Below are positions 10,552 to 21,773 of a DNA stretch of 32,190 bases, piece by piece. The DNA comes from Chara braunii (lineage: Eukaryota; Streptophyta; Charophyceae; Charales; Characeae), in NCBI GenBank assembly GCA_003427395.1, contig BFEA01000696.1, forward strand, positions 276,149 to 308,338, given 5' to 3'. Each line of letters begins with the position of its first letter. Positions within the stretch are counted from its first letter, which is position 1. Both the position numbers and the translations under genes were made by a program. The notes beneath the pieces were generated by a model. It saw only the letters and a list, made by a program, of their open reading frames with translations. It made no database searches and had not been told where the DNA came from.

Positions 10552-11228
10552 AGAGCGAGGCAGGGGATAGCGACGACAAGGATGAGCAAGAGGAGGAGGG
10601 CAAAGAGGTGAGGAGCACACTGGGGAGAAGAAGAGGAGGAGGACACCGACGATGGGGAGGAGGACGATAACGAGGAGGAGGATGAGGACGAAGAGGATCA
10701 GGTGGAGGAGGAGGTAGATGGGGATGAGGAGGAGGACATCGAGGTAGAAGAAGAAGAGGAGGAGGACGACCACGATGGGGATCGGGCAGAGCCGCCAACA
10801 TCACCGCAAGGTGATCTCTACCTCGCATCGGAAGATCCGACGGTAACGACGACGACGACGAGGAAGAGGAGGATGAGCAGGAGGAGGAGAGCAATGAGGA
10901 GAAGGATGACGACGCCAAGGATGACGAGGATGAGGAGGAGGAAGAGTAGGAGGAGGAGAAGAAGGAGGATGTGGAAGAGGAAGAAGAAGAAGAGAAGGAG
11001 GAGGAGGAGGAGGAAGAGGACGAGGAGGAGGAAGAGGAGGTAGAGGAGATGGAGGACGAGGAAGACACGAGGAGAAGGAGGAAGAGGAAGAGGACGAGGA
11101 GGAAGAGGAGGAGGAAGAGGAGGAGGAAGAGGAGGAGGAGAAGAAGTAAAGGAGATGCAGGACGAGAAGGACAAGAGGAGAAGCATAAGGCAGAGGAGGA
11201 AGAGGAGGTGGAGGAGGAGGAGATGGCA
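10552..11228 (+). repeat. Polypurine (GAG/GAA/GAC) low-complexity tract
   Basis: Nearly 680 bases on the plus strand are mostly G and A, in GAG, GAA and GAC triplets broken by short mixed patches. The frames read as poly-Glu, poly-Arg/Lys or, on the other strand, poly-Ser/Leu/Pro. That is the signature of a simple repeat, not of a selected protein. It follows the microsatellite block without a gap. Confidence 0.85.
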
Positions 11229-11680
11229 TGCATGCAGGGAATCAAACTCACCTTGCGTGGGCGGGCGATGGCGCATGGGTAGCAGTTGTTGGGCGTCGGA
11301 GTTCGGCACCTGCAACGCCGAACTCCAGCGACAGGGCTGAGCGAAGTCGCGCGACAGAGAGAGCCGCAACACCTAGGAATTCGAATTTGAAATCGGCCCA
11401 ATTTGGGCCGTCGATGTTTAAGATCTGACGACCCAGATCGGACCAGTTTCGTTTTCGATTTTGGAGGCCCTACCGGCCTCGAAACATTTTTCCCTTCGCC
11501 CCCCCCGCTTCGCCCATACCCGCTTCTCAACCTCACAACCCCCAATTCCCCATGGAAGCACTCGCCCCCAATTTCCCCACCGATCGGATACAGGGCCTCG
11601 GCCTAACGATCGACCGGTTGTCCGATCGGACAACCGCGGACGGTCAGGGGGGCTCAGGACGTCCGATCGGGTAACGTAGA
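11229..11680. other. GC-rich patch with hairpin, palindrome and tRNA-like A-box
   Basis: This is GC-rich in an AT-rich neighbourhood. TGGCGCATGGG at 11266 fits the pol III A-box consensus TRGYNNANNNG. A perfect 10-bp stem (GGAGTTCGGC, 11298-11307, with 11317-11326) follows, then a 22-bp perfect palindrome at 11615-11636. It may be part of a repeat, such as a SINE-like unit or a terminal segment of a larger element. No product can be assigned. Confidence 0.5.
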
Positions 11681-13675
11681 AAAAAATAGAAATAAATATC
11701 ATTGTCATGATTAATCTTTCTCTAGCTAGTGAGCCTACAACCTTTGCTTTTTCCAAGTATATAAGATTGCTTCGACTTTGAGAGACCAATCATCAAAAGA
11801 TCCGTATAAAAAAAAAATAATAATAATGACTTTTAGTCCACTAGAACAATTTGCTATTATTCCATTGATTTCTTTTCTATTTTTAAAAAACCTCATGAAA
11901 TAAGTATTTCATCCTTGAAACGCACTAATACATTATTAAACTGATTTTATTTTTTCCTTAATGATACATGAAACAAGGCTCAAATCCCAGGAAACCAATT
12001 CGAATTGGATGTTCAATAAGCCTCTAAACTGATGGTAGTGTCTCACTAGGATGTTGAAGTCAATATCGTGTATTTTATAAGACACAATAATCAATTTTCA
12101 ATAGTGTCAACTCTCAATCCGTAGACAACGACCACCATCTAATGAAGGTTGCTCATATCATTCCAGACTCATTTTTGTTTAGGTAAATTCCTCCAGCGAA
12201 CCAAACCTTACCGAAACGTAATAGTGTTGTTTTGTTTTCCTTTTGGTGTTGTCTGCAAACCTTTTTTTTTGTAATAGTTGTATGTAGTTCATTACTATTG
12301 TTTTCATACAAGATGGATTGTTGGAAATGTAACATTCAATAAGCTTCATATGAACAATGCTACCAGAACAAAATTATCGAGGATGATATCCTAGAACAAA
12401 TAGAAAAAAAAAATATTTCAAAAAAGTTTGACACGCAAAAAAAGTTCATCGGACTAAAAAATGGTCGAAGGTAGTGGTGCTTTCAGCTCCCTACAAATAT
12501 TAAAAAAAAGAAAAAAATTGACTTATAAACTTAAACGACCTACAAATAATTCTACATTAATACCAAGTTCGATTTCATCATAAAAGAGTTACGTGACGAA
12601 TAAGATTTATCTGTTTAAAGCGAACATTACACTCGAAGGAATATAAGCAGATATTTTGAAAAGTAAAAGCACAACTTGCAAAGGGTTGCAAAACCTAATA
12701 TTCTCAGTTACACCTTACCAATTCAATATCGCGTGGCCATACGCTACCAGGTCACACTTAGATGTAGTTAGTGTCAAAAATTTATTATAAGTTTATACAA
12801 TGTGAAAGTTAATAATGCATACTACGTTTTTTTGACCGCATTATAAGTTTATTCAGTAATAGAAACCAACTGTCGCACTTTTTATTATGACCCTATTATT
12901 TGGGGTGTTACAGAGGTGCGACAAACTATTTTCTTATTGATAAACGGTACAAGATACATTTTTCAGGTGTTGCGCACACTCCAAACAGTTTCAAACTGTT
13001 ATTATGTTGTGTGGCTGCTGATATTATTAATGAGACATTAGCTATCACTACGAATACTTGGAATTACGTTACGCTCACCTTAGGATCACTTGAGACCACA
13101 TTGGACCATTTGAGACCACTTGGGATGTTTTGGGATTGCCTTGGAATTACTTGTCATACTTAACACTACTAAAACTATTTTAAGGAACCTTTTGCATGTA
13201 TAAAAAATAGTTTAGCAATACTCTGAGGCTGGTGAAGTTATCAAGGACTTCGGTGGGGATACCTTAGTGAATTGAGATTGCAATTGGTCAGTCGAGACTA
13301 TAGTGATCTGCTTGTGGAAACACTTTGTTCTGTATAGGACCATCTGTAACTGTTTGTAGTTAAGGACACGTTGTTGGGACTATTTCTGCTATTTGGAATT
13401 GTTTCACACTTATCTCGATCCTTATCTTGAGACTTACGATTAGTACTATTCCGGATACTGGATTACCTAGTTAAAATGTGGTTTTTCATATACTCACATG
13501 AGATTGTCGGACTTCGAATTACTTCTAACTATGATAATTATGAGTTTATTGTGTTTTTTACAATTCAATACTACTTCATTTAGTTTGAATTGAGTCTTGA
13601 CTCTCTCCTTCTTATAAATTAATCTTTCATAAGTCTGTGTTTATTACCATACACTTGACCACATTTTTGTTTTCA
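11681..13675. other. AT-rich stretch with no recognised gene
   Basis: No frame longer than about 90 codons, no RNA gene and no element is seen. Bases 13079-13160 hold a weak repetition of TTGAGACCAC/TTGGAC units. From about 13676 short TTCGGG-rich sequence (CGTACGGGCATTCGGGG...) resembles the ends of the S family, probably a fragment. Confidence 0.6.
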
Positions 13676-13775
13676 TACGTACGGGCATTCGGGGTTCCGT
13701 TCAGTGACCGAACCCGAACGTTCGCAACCGAACGCAAACGAGCGCCCAAACCCTCAGAACGAGGTACTTCAGTAG

Positions 13776-13938
13776 AGTCAAAAAAACGAGTTATAATCGC
13801 ACTATGGGGCAAGATAAAGCTTGCAATTGCACTTCGGGCACCCTACCTGGCCAGAAAGTTGGGTTGTATACATTGCCCGAACTAAAATTGCAAACTGTAT
13901 CTTGACCCATACTGCAGTTATAACTCATTTTTGTGACT
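13776..13938. repeat. Imperfect hairpin with 65-bp arms
   Basis: Bases 13776-13840 and 13874-13938 are inverted copies at roughly 80% identity by eye, with a 33-bp loop. Shared blocks include GAGTTATAA, ATGGG.CAAGATA and TTCGGGCA. Pairing may resume outward (CGAGGTAC... against CCTCG) past a short insertion. It could be a small MITE, or could fold when transcribed. No TSD is obvious. Confidence 0.7.
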
Positions 13939-14009
13939 CCCTCGTAGATTTTACCCCCCCCAACAAACAAAACGTTTTCAGAAATAACTGAAAACAATAT
14001 ATGTTATGT

Positions 14010-14710
14010 CAGGGTTACCTGACCGGACGTTCGGCGGCCCCCGGGCTGATCCCCGAACGTTCGGACGTTCGGGGTCCCGTTCGGGGGCCGAACACCTCCT
14101 GGTTCGGCCCCCGCCAAAAACATTTTCGGGCCTAAAAATACGTTTTTTTTTCTGATGTTTTTTTTGTGACGCCTAAACTCCCCCCCGACCGGGGTCCCGT
14201 TCGGGGGCCAAACTCCCCCCCGACCGTCTACACGCCTCAAAATTTTGAAGCCATTCTGCTAAGCCAAACAAACATTAAAAATCGTCAAAGACGGGGTTGT
14301 CAAAACGTGCTCGCCCAGTCACTATTTTGTTTTTTTTCGCTTTTAACTTTTTGTTTTCACTTTATTTCGGGGCCTAAACAATTTTATTATTTTTTGAAAA
14401 ATTGTTAATGAGTTATTGATTATGTAAAGTACATATCAGTAAATTTTCAGGGCATTCATCAATGCCAAACAATAATTAAAAATCGGCAAAGATGGCGGTG
14501 TCGAACAGGTGCTGACAAACTCACTCATTTTAATTCTCTTTTTATTTTTTCTTATTTTTATCATAGTGTTTAGATTCTGTATTTGATTTTTAATTCAAAT
14601 TTGGTAAAGAATTTGGATGTAGTGCCCAGGCAAATGTTGTTTAGTTTATTTGTCTCCAGAACATAGGTTTTGTTCAGATTTATTTGAAGTTTGTTTTTTT
14701 TTTTTTTTTT
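14010..14710 (+). mobile_element. S-family nonautonomous transposon copy 1, running into the scaffold gap
   Basis: It starts with the TIR CAGGGTTACC at 14010, followed by tandem CGTTCGG-type sequence. Two ~200-bp internal units each carry a version of AATCGTCAAAGATGGCGGTGTC (from 14277 and 14478). The core shared with the R family is at 14590-14665, then poly-T to the gap. The GC-rich far end seen in the full copy at 16015-16730 is missing or lies within the gap. Confidence 0.7.
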
Positions 14711-15125
14711 NNNNNNNNNNNNNNNNNNNNNNNNNNNNNNNNNNNNNNNNNNNNNNNNNNNNNNNNNNNNNNNNNNNNNNNNNNNNNNNNNNNNNNNNNN
14801 NNNNNNNNNNNNNNNNNNNNNNNNNNNNNNNNNNNNNNNNNNNNNNNNNNNNNNNNNNNNNNNNNNNNNNNNNNNNNNNNNNNNNNNNNNNNNNNNNNNN
14901 NNNNNNNNNNNNNNNNNNNNNNNNNNNNNNNNNNNNNNNNNNNNNNNNNNNNNNNNNNNNNNNNNNNNNNNNNNNNNNNNNNNNNNNNNNNNNNNNNNNN
15001 NNNNNNNNNNNNNNNNNNNNNNNNNNNNNNNNNNNNNNNNNNNNNNNNNNNNNNNNNNNNNNNNNNNNNNNNNNNNNNNNNNNNNNNNNNNNNNNNNNNN
15101 NNNNNNNNNNNNNNNNNNNNNNNNN
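14711..15125. other. Assembly gap (415 N)
   Basis: An unsequenced stretch bounded by T16 on the left and A18 on the right, between two inverted S-family copies. Frames drawn through it have no meaning. The inverted copies and homopolymers probably caused the break. Confidence 0.98.
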
Positions 15126-15776
15126 AAAAAAAAAAAAAAAAAACAAGACATCAAAAAAATATGAAAAACATATATGTTATGGAGAAAAATAAATTAAACA
15201 AGGTTTGCCTGAGCATTACATCCGAATTCCTTACCACATTTGAAATAAAAATAAAATATAGAAAACAAATAATAATAATAAAAATAAATAAAAATAAAAA
15301 GAGAATTAAATTTCGTGAGTGCGCGAGCATGTTTTCGACACCGCCATCTTTGGCGATTTTTTTTTTTTTTTTTTTGGCATAGCTAAACGCCATGAAAATT
15401 TACAGATGTGTACATATAATCCAAAACCCACTAAAAAAGTTTCAAAAATAATAAAATTGTTTAGACCCGAACTAAAGTGAAAACAAAAAGTAAAGAGTGA
15501 AAAAATATGTGGGCGAGCACGTTTTGACACCGCCATCTTTGACGATTTTTAATTCTTATTTGGCTTAGCCAAATGACTTGAAAATTTACATGCATGTACC
15601 TCACATCATACAGAATTCACAAAATAAAATTTAGAAATAAATAATTATTGTTAGGCCTCGAAATAATCTTTGGCGGGGGCCGAACGCCGTCGGGTTCGGA
15701 CCCCGTACGGGACCCCGAGCGCCCGTATGTACGGAGGTTTGCCCGGGACCTCCATACGTACGGGCTGGTGACCCTA
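15126..15776 (-). mobile_element. S-family nonautonomous transposon copy 2, inverted
   Basis: This is the reverse complement of copy 1. From the gap it has poly-A, the shared core (15175-15250), two internal units containing GACACCGCCATCTTTG (near 15338 and 15525) and TTCGGG-rich sequence, ending GGTGACCCT (TIR) at 15767-15775. A (TA)n run follows to about 15793 and hides any target duplication. Confidence 0.7.
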
Positions 15777-16014
15777 TATATATATATATATATTATGATG
15801 TTCGACAGAACACTCGAACACTCGAACATGTTCGGACGTTCGGAAAAGCTCCGAACATGTCAGTATGGTACACAGGTCTTATGCTAGTTGATTTTAAACT
15901 CAGGCTTGTTCATCCCTTATGTATTGTACATGGACTATCAAATTGTCATATATGTTTGTAAGTTTTATTTTTTTCGATTTTGTTTTCTCTTCCAAATGTT
16001 TATACATTGGTTGC

Positions 16015-16730
16015 CAGGGTCACCACGAAGGTCCTCGGGCCGACCTCCGTACGTTCGGGCGTTCGGGGTCCTGTTCGGGGTCCGAACTCGACCATGTTCG
16101 ACCCCCGCCAAAAATTATTTCGGGATCTAACAATAAGTTCGTTTTTCTGAATTATTTTTTGTGAGTTCTCTATGATGTGAGGTATATGCCTATATATTTT
16201 CAACTCATTTTGTTGAGTCAAACAAAACTTAAGAATCCTCAAAGATGGTGGTGTCAAAACGTGATGGCCCACTCACTATTTTGTTTTTTTTCACTTTTTA
16301 CTTTTTGTTTTTACTTTATTGCGGGACCTAAAAAAACTTATTATTTTTTTTTAAGTTTTTAATGAGTTTTGTATTATATGAATACACATCTGTAGGTTTT
16401 CAGAGCATTTGGCTATGCAAAACAACATGAAAAATCGTCAAAGATAGCGGTGTCTAAAACGTGCTCGCTCGCGCACTAATTTTAATTATCTTTTTATTCT
16501 TTCTTGTTTTTTTTATTAATTTTATTTTGTGTATTTTATTTTTATTTCACATTTGGTAAGGAATTTCGATGTAATGCCCAGACAAATGTTGTTTAGTTTA
16601 TTTGTCTTCATAACTTTTTTTTTTTTTTTTCTGCGTTTGACCCGAATGGCCGAAGGCATTCCCAAAGGGTCTTTTACGTTCGGGTGTTCGGGTTCAGGTG
16701 TTCGACCCGTCCCGAAATCCGGTTACCCTG
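16015..16730 (+). mobile_element. S-family nonautonomous transposon copy 3, full length (716 bp)
   Basis: Both TIRs are visible: CAGGGTCACC at 16015-16024 and GGTTACCCTG at 16721-16730. Inside are TTCGGG-rich sequence, two ~200-bp internal units (from 16231 and 16431), the core shared with R (16545-16616), poly-T and a second TTCGGG-rich end. The flanking 8-mers TTGGTTGC and TTTTTAGC match at only 5 of 8 positions, so the duplication is weak. It has no coding capacity. Confidence 0.75.
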
Positions 16731-18077
16731 TTTTTAGCTATATTGATTTCGTTGAACTTTTATTGACTTTATATTATGTCAATTATATCATTATTCAGTG
16801 ATTGTATTTACTCTATGTTTATAATATATCTCATGTATAAAATTATTGAGCATATAATTATTATGTTCGTACGTAAGACCGAAGCAGTCATAACCAATTG
16901 TTATCACATTATATTTAAGAGATAAACACTCCAGTAAACAAATGACATTCAAGCTCGATTGATATTTTAACAATGTGTACACATAGTGTAGCAAAGATGA
17001 AAATTTTTCTTAGCTTATCGTCGAGCAACATTATAATTCTTACACTCTTGAAGCTCTTAAAGAAAATAAAAGGGTTTGTACGACGCTCTCATATGAGACA
17101 TTTTTCCTTGTTTCGCCAAAAATGTTGCATGAAACATATATATAAATATATATATAACACTTTATATCATGTGTAATAGTAGTTTGAAACAGTAGCACAG
17201 TGTTTGATGAGACATACATAGGCCGGAATATACATAGGTCTAGGAACACCCTTCAACCCGCATTCAACTTTTGTTTTCCATTTTTTTGCTACTCCCTGTT
17301 TCTTTTGTGATTTTCGATATTTAAGCTCAACCATTAATGTCGGCAGATGCATTTAAGATTAAGCTCGTGTGAGTACACACTTATGCACATTCTTTTTTTT
17401 TTTTTTTTTTTTTTTTTTTGAAGTTGTGTAAACCCTACTTTTAACTCATATACATATACTTGAGTTAGACGTGGTGTGAGTATACCCTCATACACATTGG
17501 AGTTGTTCTTTTGTTTTCTTCTATTGCCACGTCTTTGTAATTTCGTCATTTATAGTATTGAAATCTTCATTGTCAACTTCGTAAGTGTTTGCTTGACTGC
17601 ATTTGTGGACGATTTGGTTAACATTTATATAAATGCGTTTAGTTTTATCATGATGTTATAATACAAGTATGTACCAAATCCGTTCAATAAAATAAAACTT
17701 GACAATTTCGAAATCTTTCAGTTTATCTCTGAAGGCACGTGTGAACCCACTTGGAAGACGCTGAGTGAGTGTGAGCATGATCTTTGACGTGTTGGACGAC
17801 GTTTTTAAAGACGTTTGAAGAAGCTGTTATAATTTCATGGCGGATGTCAGATATTCGAAACGCTTTGGTATTGAGTGGCGCCTATGTAGAGAGAGGGTGT
17901 ACGGTGATGTGAGTCCCGTGATCGATAAGAGTGAGCGAGGCTGAACTTTGGTGTTTACAATAATACGTTTTTCATATACGTGTTTGAAGTAGGTTAGTAG
18001 GGGTGTGCGTAACGAGGGTTTTCTCGTAAAGGGCGAGCATCTGAGGCGGATCGAAAAAATGATACTTCACACCGACG
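16731..18077. other. AT-rich stretch upstream of element B
   Basis: No gene is recognised. It has a T27 run at 17393-17419 set between two similar phrases (GTGTGAGTACACACTTATGCACAT and GGTGTGAGTATACCCTCATACACAT types) and short (TA)n near 17140. The last 300 bases, more GC-rich from about 17740, probably belong to the 5' untranslated part of element B. Confidence 0.55.
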
Positions 18078-19274
18078 ATGAGGGGATCTAACTACCACGA
18101 CTATGGACGTGATGATCATCGGGAACGGGGAAGTGACTGAGGGAGTGACTATGTGCGTCATGATGGTGGAGGAGATCCCCAAGTTAATGGGAGACGGGAG
18201 CATTTGTGGGAGCGAGGAAGCTCTAGCCATCCGGAGAGGGGCGTTGACGCCTTGCGCCATTTTATACCGGTATGTTATGAAAGTGGCGAACCTGGCCACT
18301 ATAGGAACCAGTGTCCGAAACCGGGAGTGGACAGTAGCGCAAAGCACACAGGTCAACGAGGACGATCGTCGTCACCAAGACAACATACACATATGTAGAA
18401 ACCACGAGCAACATCCGAAGATCCGACGGTGAAGCGACAGATTGAGGAGCTGGTGGCTTCGCTGGCAACCATGAAGGAGGTGTTAACGCAGTGAAATCAG
18501 AGGAGGAGAAGAGAATGAGGAAGATTGAGAAACAGAAAAGAATGAAAAAAAAGGAGGAAGAAAGGCAAGTTGCGGAGGAAGCACGCCTGACGACAATTCG
18601 ACGAGTTAAAAGAAAGGAGGAAAAGTTAAGAAAAGAGGAGGAGAGTAGGGAGGCAATGAGGAAAGAGATCATTATGGAGATTTCCCTCCATATGGGCCAA
18701 CTTGGTGAATCGCTGCAGGGCCGTTATGAACGAGAAGTCAAGGCACGGACAAAAGGAAAACAAAGAGTTGAGGAATCGTCATCGGATAAGGATTATGTGG
18801 ATTCCTACGATAGCGATGTGGATGCATTAAGCCAAAAAACCGAACAACTCGCCGTTACCGAGAAACGGAAACGGAGTGCTGATAAGGCAGTGAGAGACAA
18901 CCCACCTATGGAAACACCGATTAAGCGCACAACCAAGCGACAACTTCAACTTGGAGGTCAACATTTGTTGATGAAGAAAACACCACCACGTAAGACTCCG
19001 ATGACGGGAAGAAGGAAGATACCTTCATCCGGATCAGTGGGTAAATTGAAGTTCGTAACGAAGAATCTTAGGCGACTGGGGAACCTGAACGTGGAAGAGT
19101 TGAAACGTATCTGCCTACAAGGGTAAGAAGATACAATCTATCTTAGCTATAACTCAGAAAAGGACGCGAACAGCTTATGGCGATGAGGAGGAGAAAACCG
19201 TCGGGGTGAAATTGTGGGCTGATTAGGAGGACAATAACAAGGAGGACGAGGAAGACGCAGAAAGCGGAGCATGA
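18078..19274 (+). pseudogene. Element B ORF1: zinc-knuckle, coiled-coil protein, degraded
   Basis: ATG at 18078 opens a Gly/Asp/Arg/His-rich N-terminus with one in-frame TGA near 18138. The knuckle reads CYESGEPGHYRNQC (about 18276-18317): Ser replaces the second Cys, so it should not bind zinc normally. After a TAG at 18396 and a frameshift near 18490, a long Lys/Glu coiled coil runs to ~18700. A basic, Ser/Thr-rich linker follows. Near 19100 comes 'VEELKRICLQG', the start of the SAP-like motif. A further frameshift or small deletion leads to 'KIQSILAITQKRT' and an acidic tail ending at TGA 19272-19274. Role by analogy with A: nucleic-acid-binding partner of the RT protein. Confidence 0.75.
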
Positions 19275-19286
19275 ACACCGAGTAAG

Positions 19287-21630
19287 TTGTGGGTCCTATG
19301 TGGATACCTAATCGAATTACGTCGTCTGGATATTCACGAAGAGATAGTTGCGCTATTGTATAGTAGGCTAGTGGTTATTACTCTAACTAGATCGCACAAA
19401 GTTGGCAGGCATAAGAGATTCACCGTATATATTAGTGGGGGAAGTTGTTGGTGTGGTGGTTGGAAGTCTATCCGATCTAGCTTCGGTAGATCGAAGGTGA
19501 AGGTGAATGAACGGCGATGCAAATTGTTAGAGTGCAAACAAGACATGGAGATGGGAGCAAAGGTGAAAATCATGCACCTATGCAGGTGGATACCGAAGAC
19601 TAACGCGGACAAGAATTTCTTAGTTTCAATTTTATGAAATCGACGACGTATTGAAGCGCTGCATAGGTTTAACCTCAAGGTCTTGATTAAAATGATGAGC
19701 GCAACATACGATTTCCAGAAAGCGGCATCGACGGCGTACTTGAGACGATTGATTAACAGGGTGATTAAAAGCGACTATGGATGGAATGTAAACGCCATGT
19801 TGACTATGAAACTGAATTTGACGATAGGATCCATGTGGTGGAAGTTAGGAAACTCATTAGCGATAAAATTGAGGAGATGGACATTCCAGTCTGTATAAAG
19901 GATTCTGCACGGAATGGAGTCCGCATCATATAGGTGAAGAACCCGTCGGTGGCGGATTTGTTACACAATCGACGGACATATGCCCGAGATGAAGTGGCTA
20001 CCTTTACTTGCGCAGGTTTTCCCTATCCACGGATAGGAGGTCACGTACAGGGGAGACTACATGAGCTGGAGGATGTTCACCCACTTCTTGTGAACGCAAA
20101 CAACGTGCCAAAACTCACCCACCCCGATAGGGGAAGAATGTTGAAGCGAGAGATCATTGGTGGGTTGGAGAGTTGGTTAACTATCGAGGACCTGAACTGA
20201 AGGTTGGAAGAGATGAGTTGGAAGCATGCATGACCACACTGCAGGATGTGAAGACAAAGTTTTTGGATACGGAGGAGGTATACCGTTTGAAGAAATGACT
20301 CACTGGTTTGGTGTGTACACCTTTGGACAAAAACTCGAGCGAAACCCTGATCCTCTGTCCAAAGGTATACTATGACGTCATGCCGGAATTATTCTTGGCC
20401 AGCACGGGGTATGTCGTACCAGAGAGCAGGAAAAGAAGTTGAAGGAGACGTAGACTTGAACCACGAGGTTGGTTTGACGAAATTTCTGCAGTGGGATAAG
20501 AAAGGGAAGATCGGTGAGGCATATGTTATTCCCAAGCATAAAGACCTCAACAGATTTCGTCCCATCTGTCCTACATACTCTGAACCTACTGTGAGAACGT
20601 GTAGGACGGTGGCTAAAGCAGTCAATCATATGTCATTCAACCTCCCAGTCGATTGGCATTTCAATCTCAAGTTTGTGGTGTCTCTAGTTCCACGACCGGG
20701 CTCGATTAATAAAAGGATTGGAAGAAGGATGGGGATCAACTCTGAACTGTCAGCGAGGTCGTATGACATCAAGGACATGTCCAGTAAGCTACCACACAAA
20801 GATATCGTGGAAGTAATTGATTGGATATTGGACTACCATTTGGGTAAGGGGAAGAAATCGGTGAGAGTGAATACGCGGCGAAATGGATGTACATTTGGGC
20901 GGACACCAGACGACGATCACTGCCAAACGATAGAATTGCAGCAAGTGAGGCAGTTCGTCAGCTTGGACTTGAAGCACATTTATACTCGAGCGATTGGTGT
21001 TTTGCTGAGGCAAGTAGTGGGCATCCCCATGGGTAAAAGTACAAGCCCCCCATTGGCTTGTATCATGTGTGCATATGCAAAATTCAAGTTTCTGTGTGGG
21101 TTGGGGAAGACCAGGCGGGATGTGTTCGAGACCCGACTGATGGATGATGTAAGCTTGGTGGTGTTAAATCGAAAGCACAATCATATGTCTCTCGAACAGA
21201 TTTAACTGTTGTTTGAACGGTGTTACCCACGAAACCTGCAACTGAAGAGGACGGACGATGAGTCTGGATCTTGGGATTTTCTGGGTACACCATGACAGTT
21301 AATCTGATTCAGCCACATGTGGCATGTTTTCAATTGGCGAAGAACGAGCGTACAATCTGGCACGAGGATGTGCTGGAGTTAAAAAATGGTCAGTCCTTTG
21401 GATCGTGAGGAAGCAAACAACAAAAAAACGCAGTGATTGCATGTTATCTGCACAAAATCGATCGAAATACAAACATACGCTGAAGGATTCCAATGCAAGT
21501 ACTGAGTTTGACCAGGGAATTGAGGATGAAGGACTTTCCACCACGTTCTGTGGAACGGGTAGTCAAAAGTTTTGCCAAGGGGCGAGATAAGATTTGGAGC
21601 TGGACAGTGAGATGGCTCTATAAGGATTAG
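19287..21630 (+). pseudogene. Element B ORF2: reverse transcriptase, degraded and missing GIY-YIG
   Basis: The region where C has GIY-YIG is about 480 bp shorter here and shows no GIY or YIG motif, so the endonuclease appears deleted. A helical linker (19500-19900) and the 'FTCAGFPYPRIGGHV..RL' domain (~20000-20085) follow. RT is mostly one frame, 20372-21205: YVIPKHKD and RPICPTYSEP (fingers), SYDIKDMSSKLPH (motif A Asp codon 20765), GIPMGKSTSPPLA (motif B) and LMDD (Asp codons 21143-21148, motif C). In-frame TAA at 21203-21205 cuts the thumb; its remains (SWDFLGT, then FPPRSVERVVKSFAKGRDKIWSW) continue to TAG at 21628. The N-terminal part of RT needs a frame change near 20430. Catalytic Asp residues are intact. 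Confidence 0.8.
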
Positions 21631-21773
21631 TCGTTGCATTGGTGATGGGATCCAACTTTGTAGGGATTCAATTTGCTTTGTTATTTGGTGTTACACTGTT
21701 CTATACACGGTGTAGTTTACTGTATGTAGTGATACGGGGATGGTATATGTGTAACCTCAGGACATGGATATGC

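Noticed and set aside
10311-10611. Tyr/Ile/Ser/Leu-rich frames
   Set aside because: They are translations of ATCT/TATG microsatellites in several frames at once.
10523-11545. 340-codon minus-strand frame rich in Ser, Leu and Pro
   Set aside because: It crosses the polypurine tract, where stops are suppressed by composition in several frames on both strands. No domain is seen.
14570-15382. Long frames across 14.6-15.4 kb
   Set aside because: They consist mostly of N translated as unknown residues across the assembly gap.
10826-18435. Shared GAAGATCCGACGGT between the polypurine tract and element B ORF1
   Set aside because: A 14-base exact match is expected by chance in a window of this size, and the flanks do not align.
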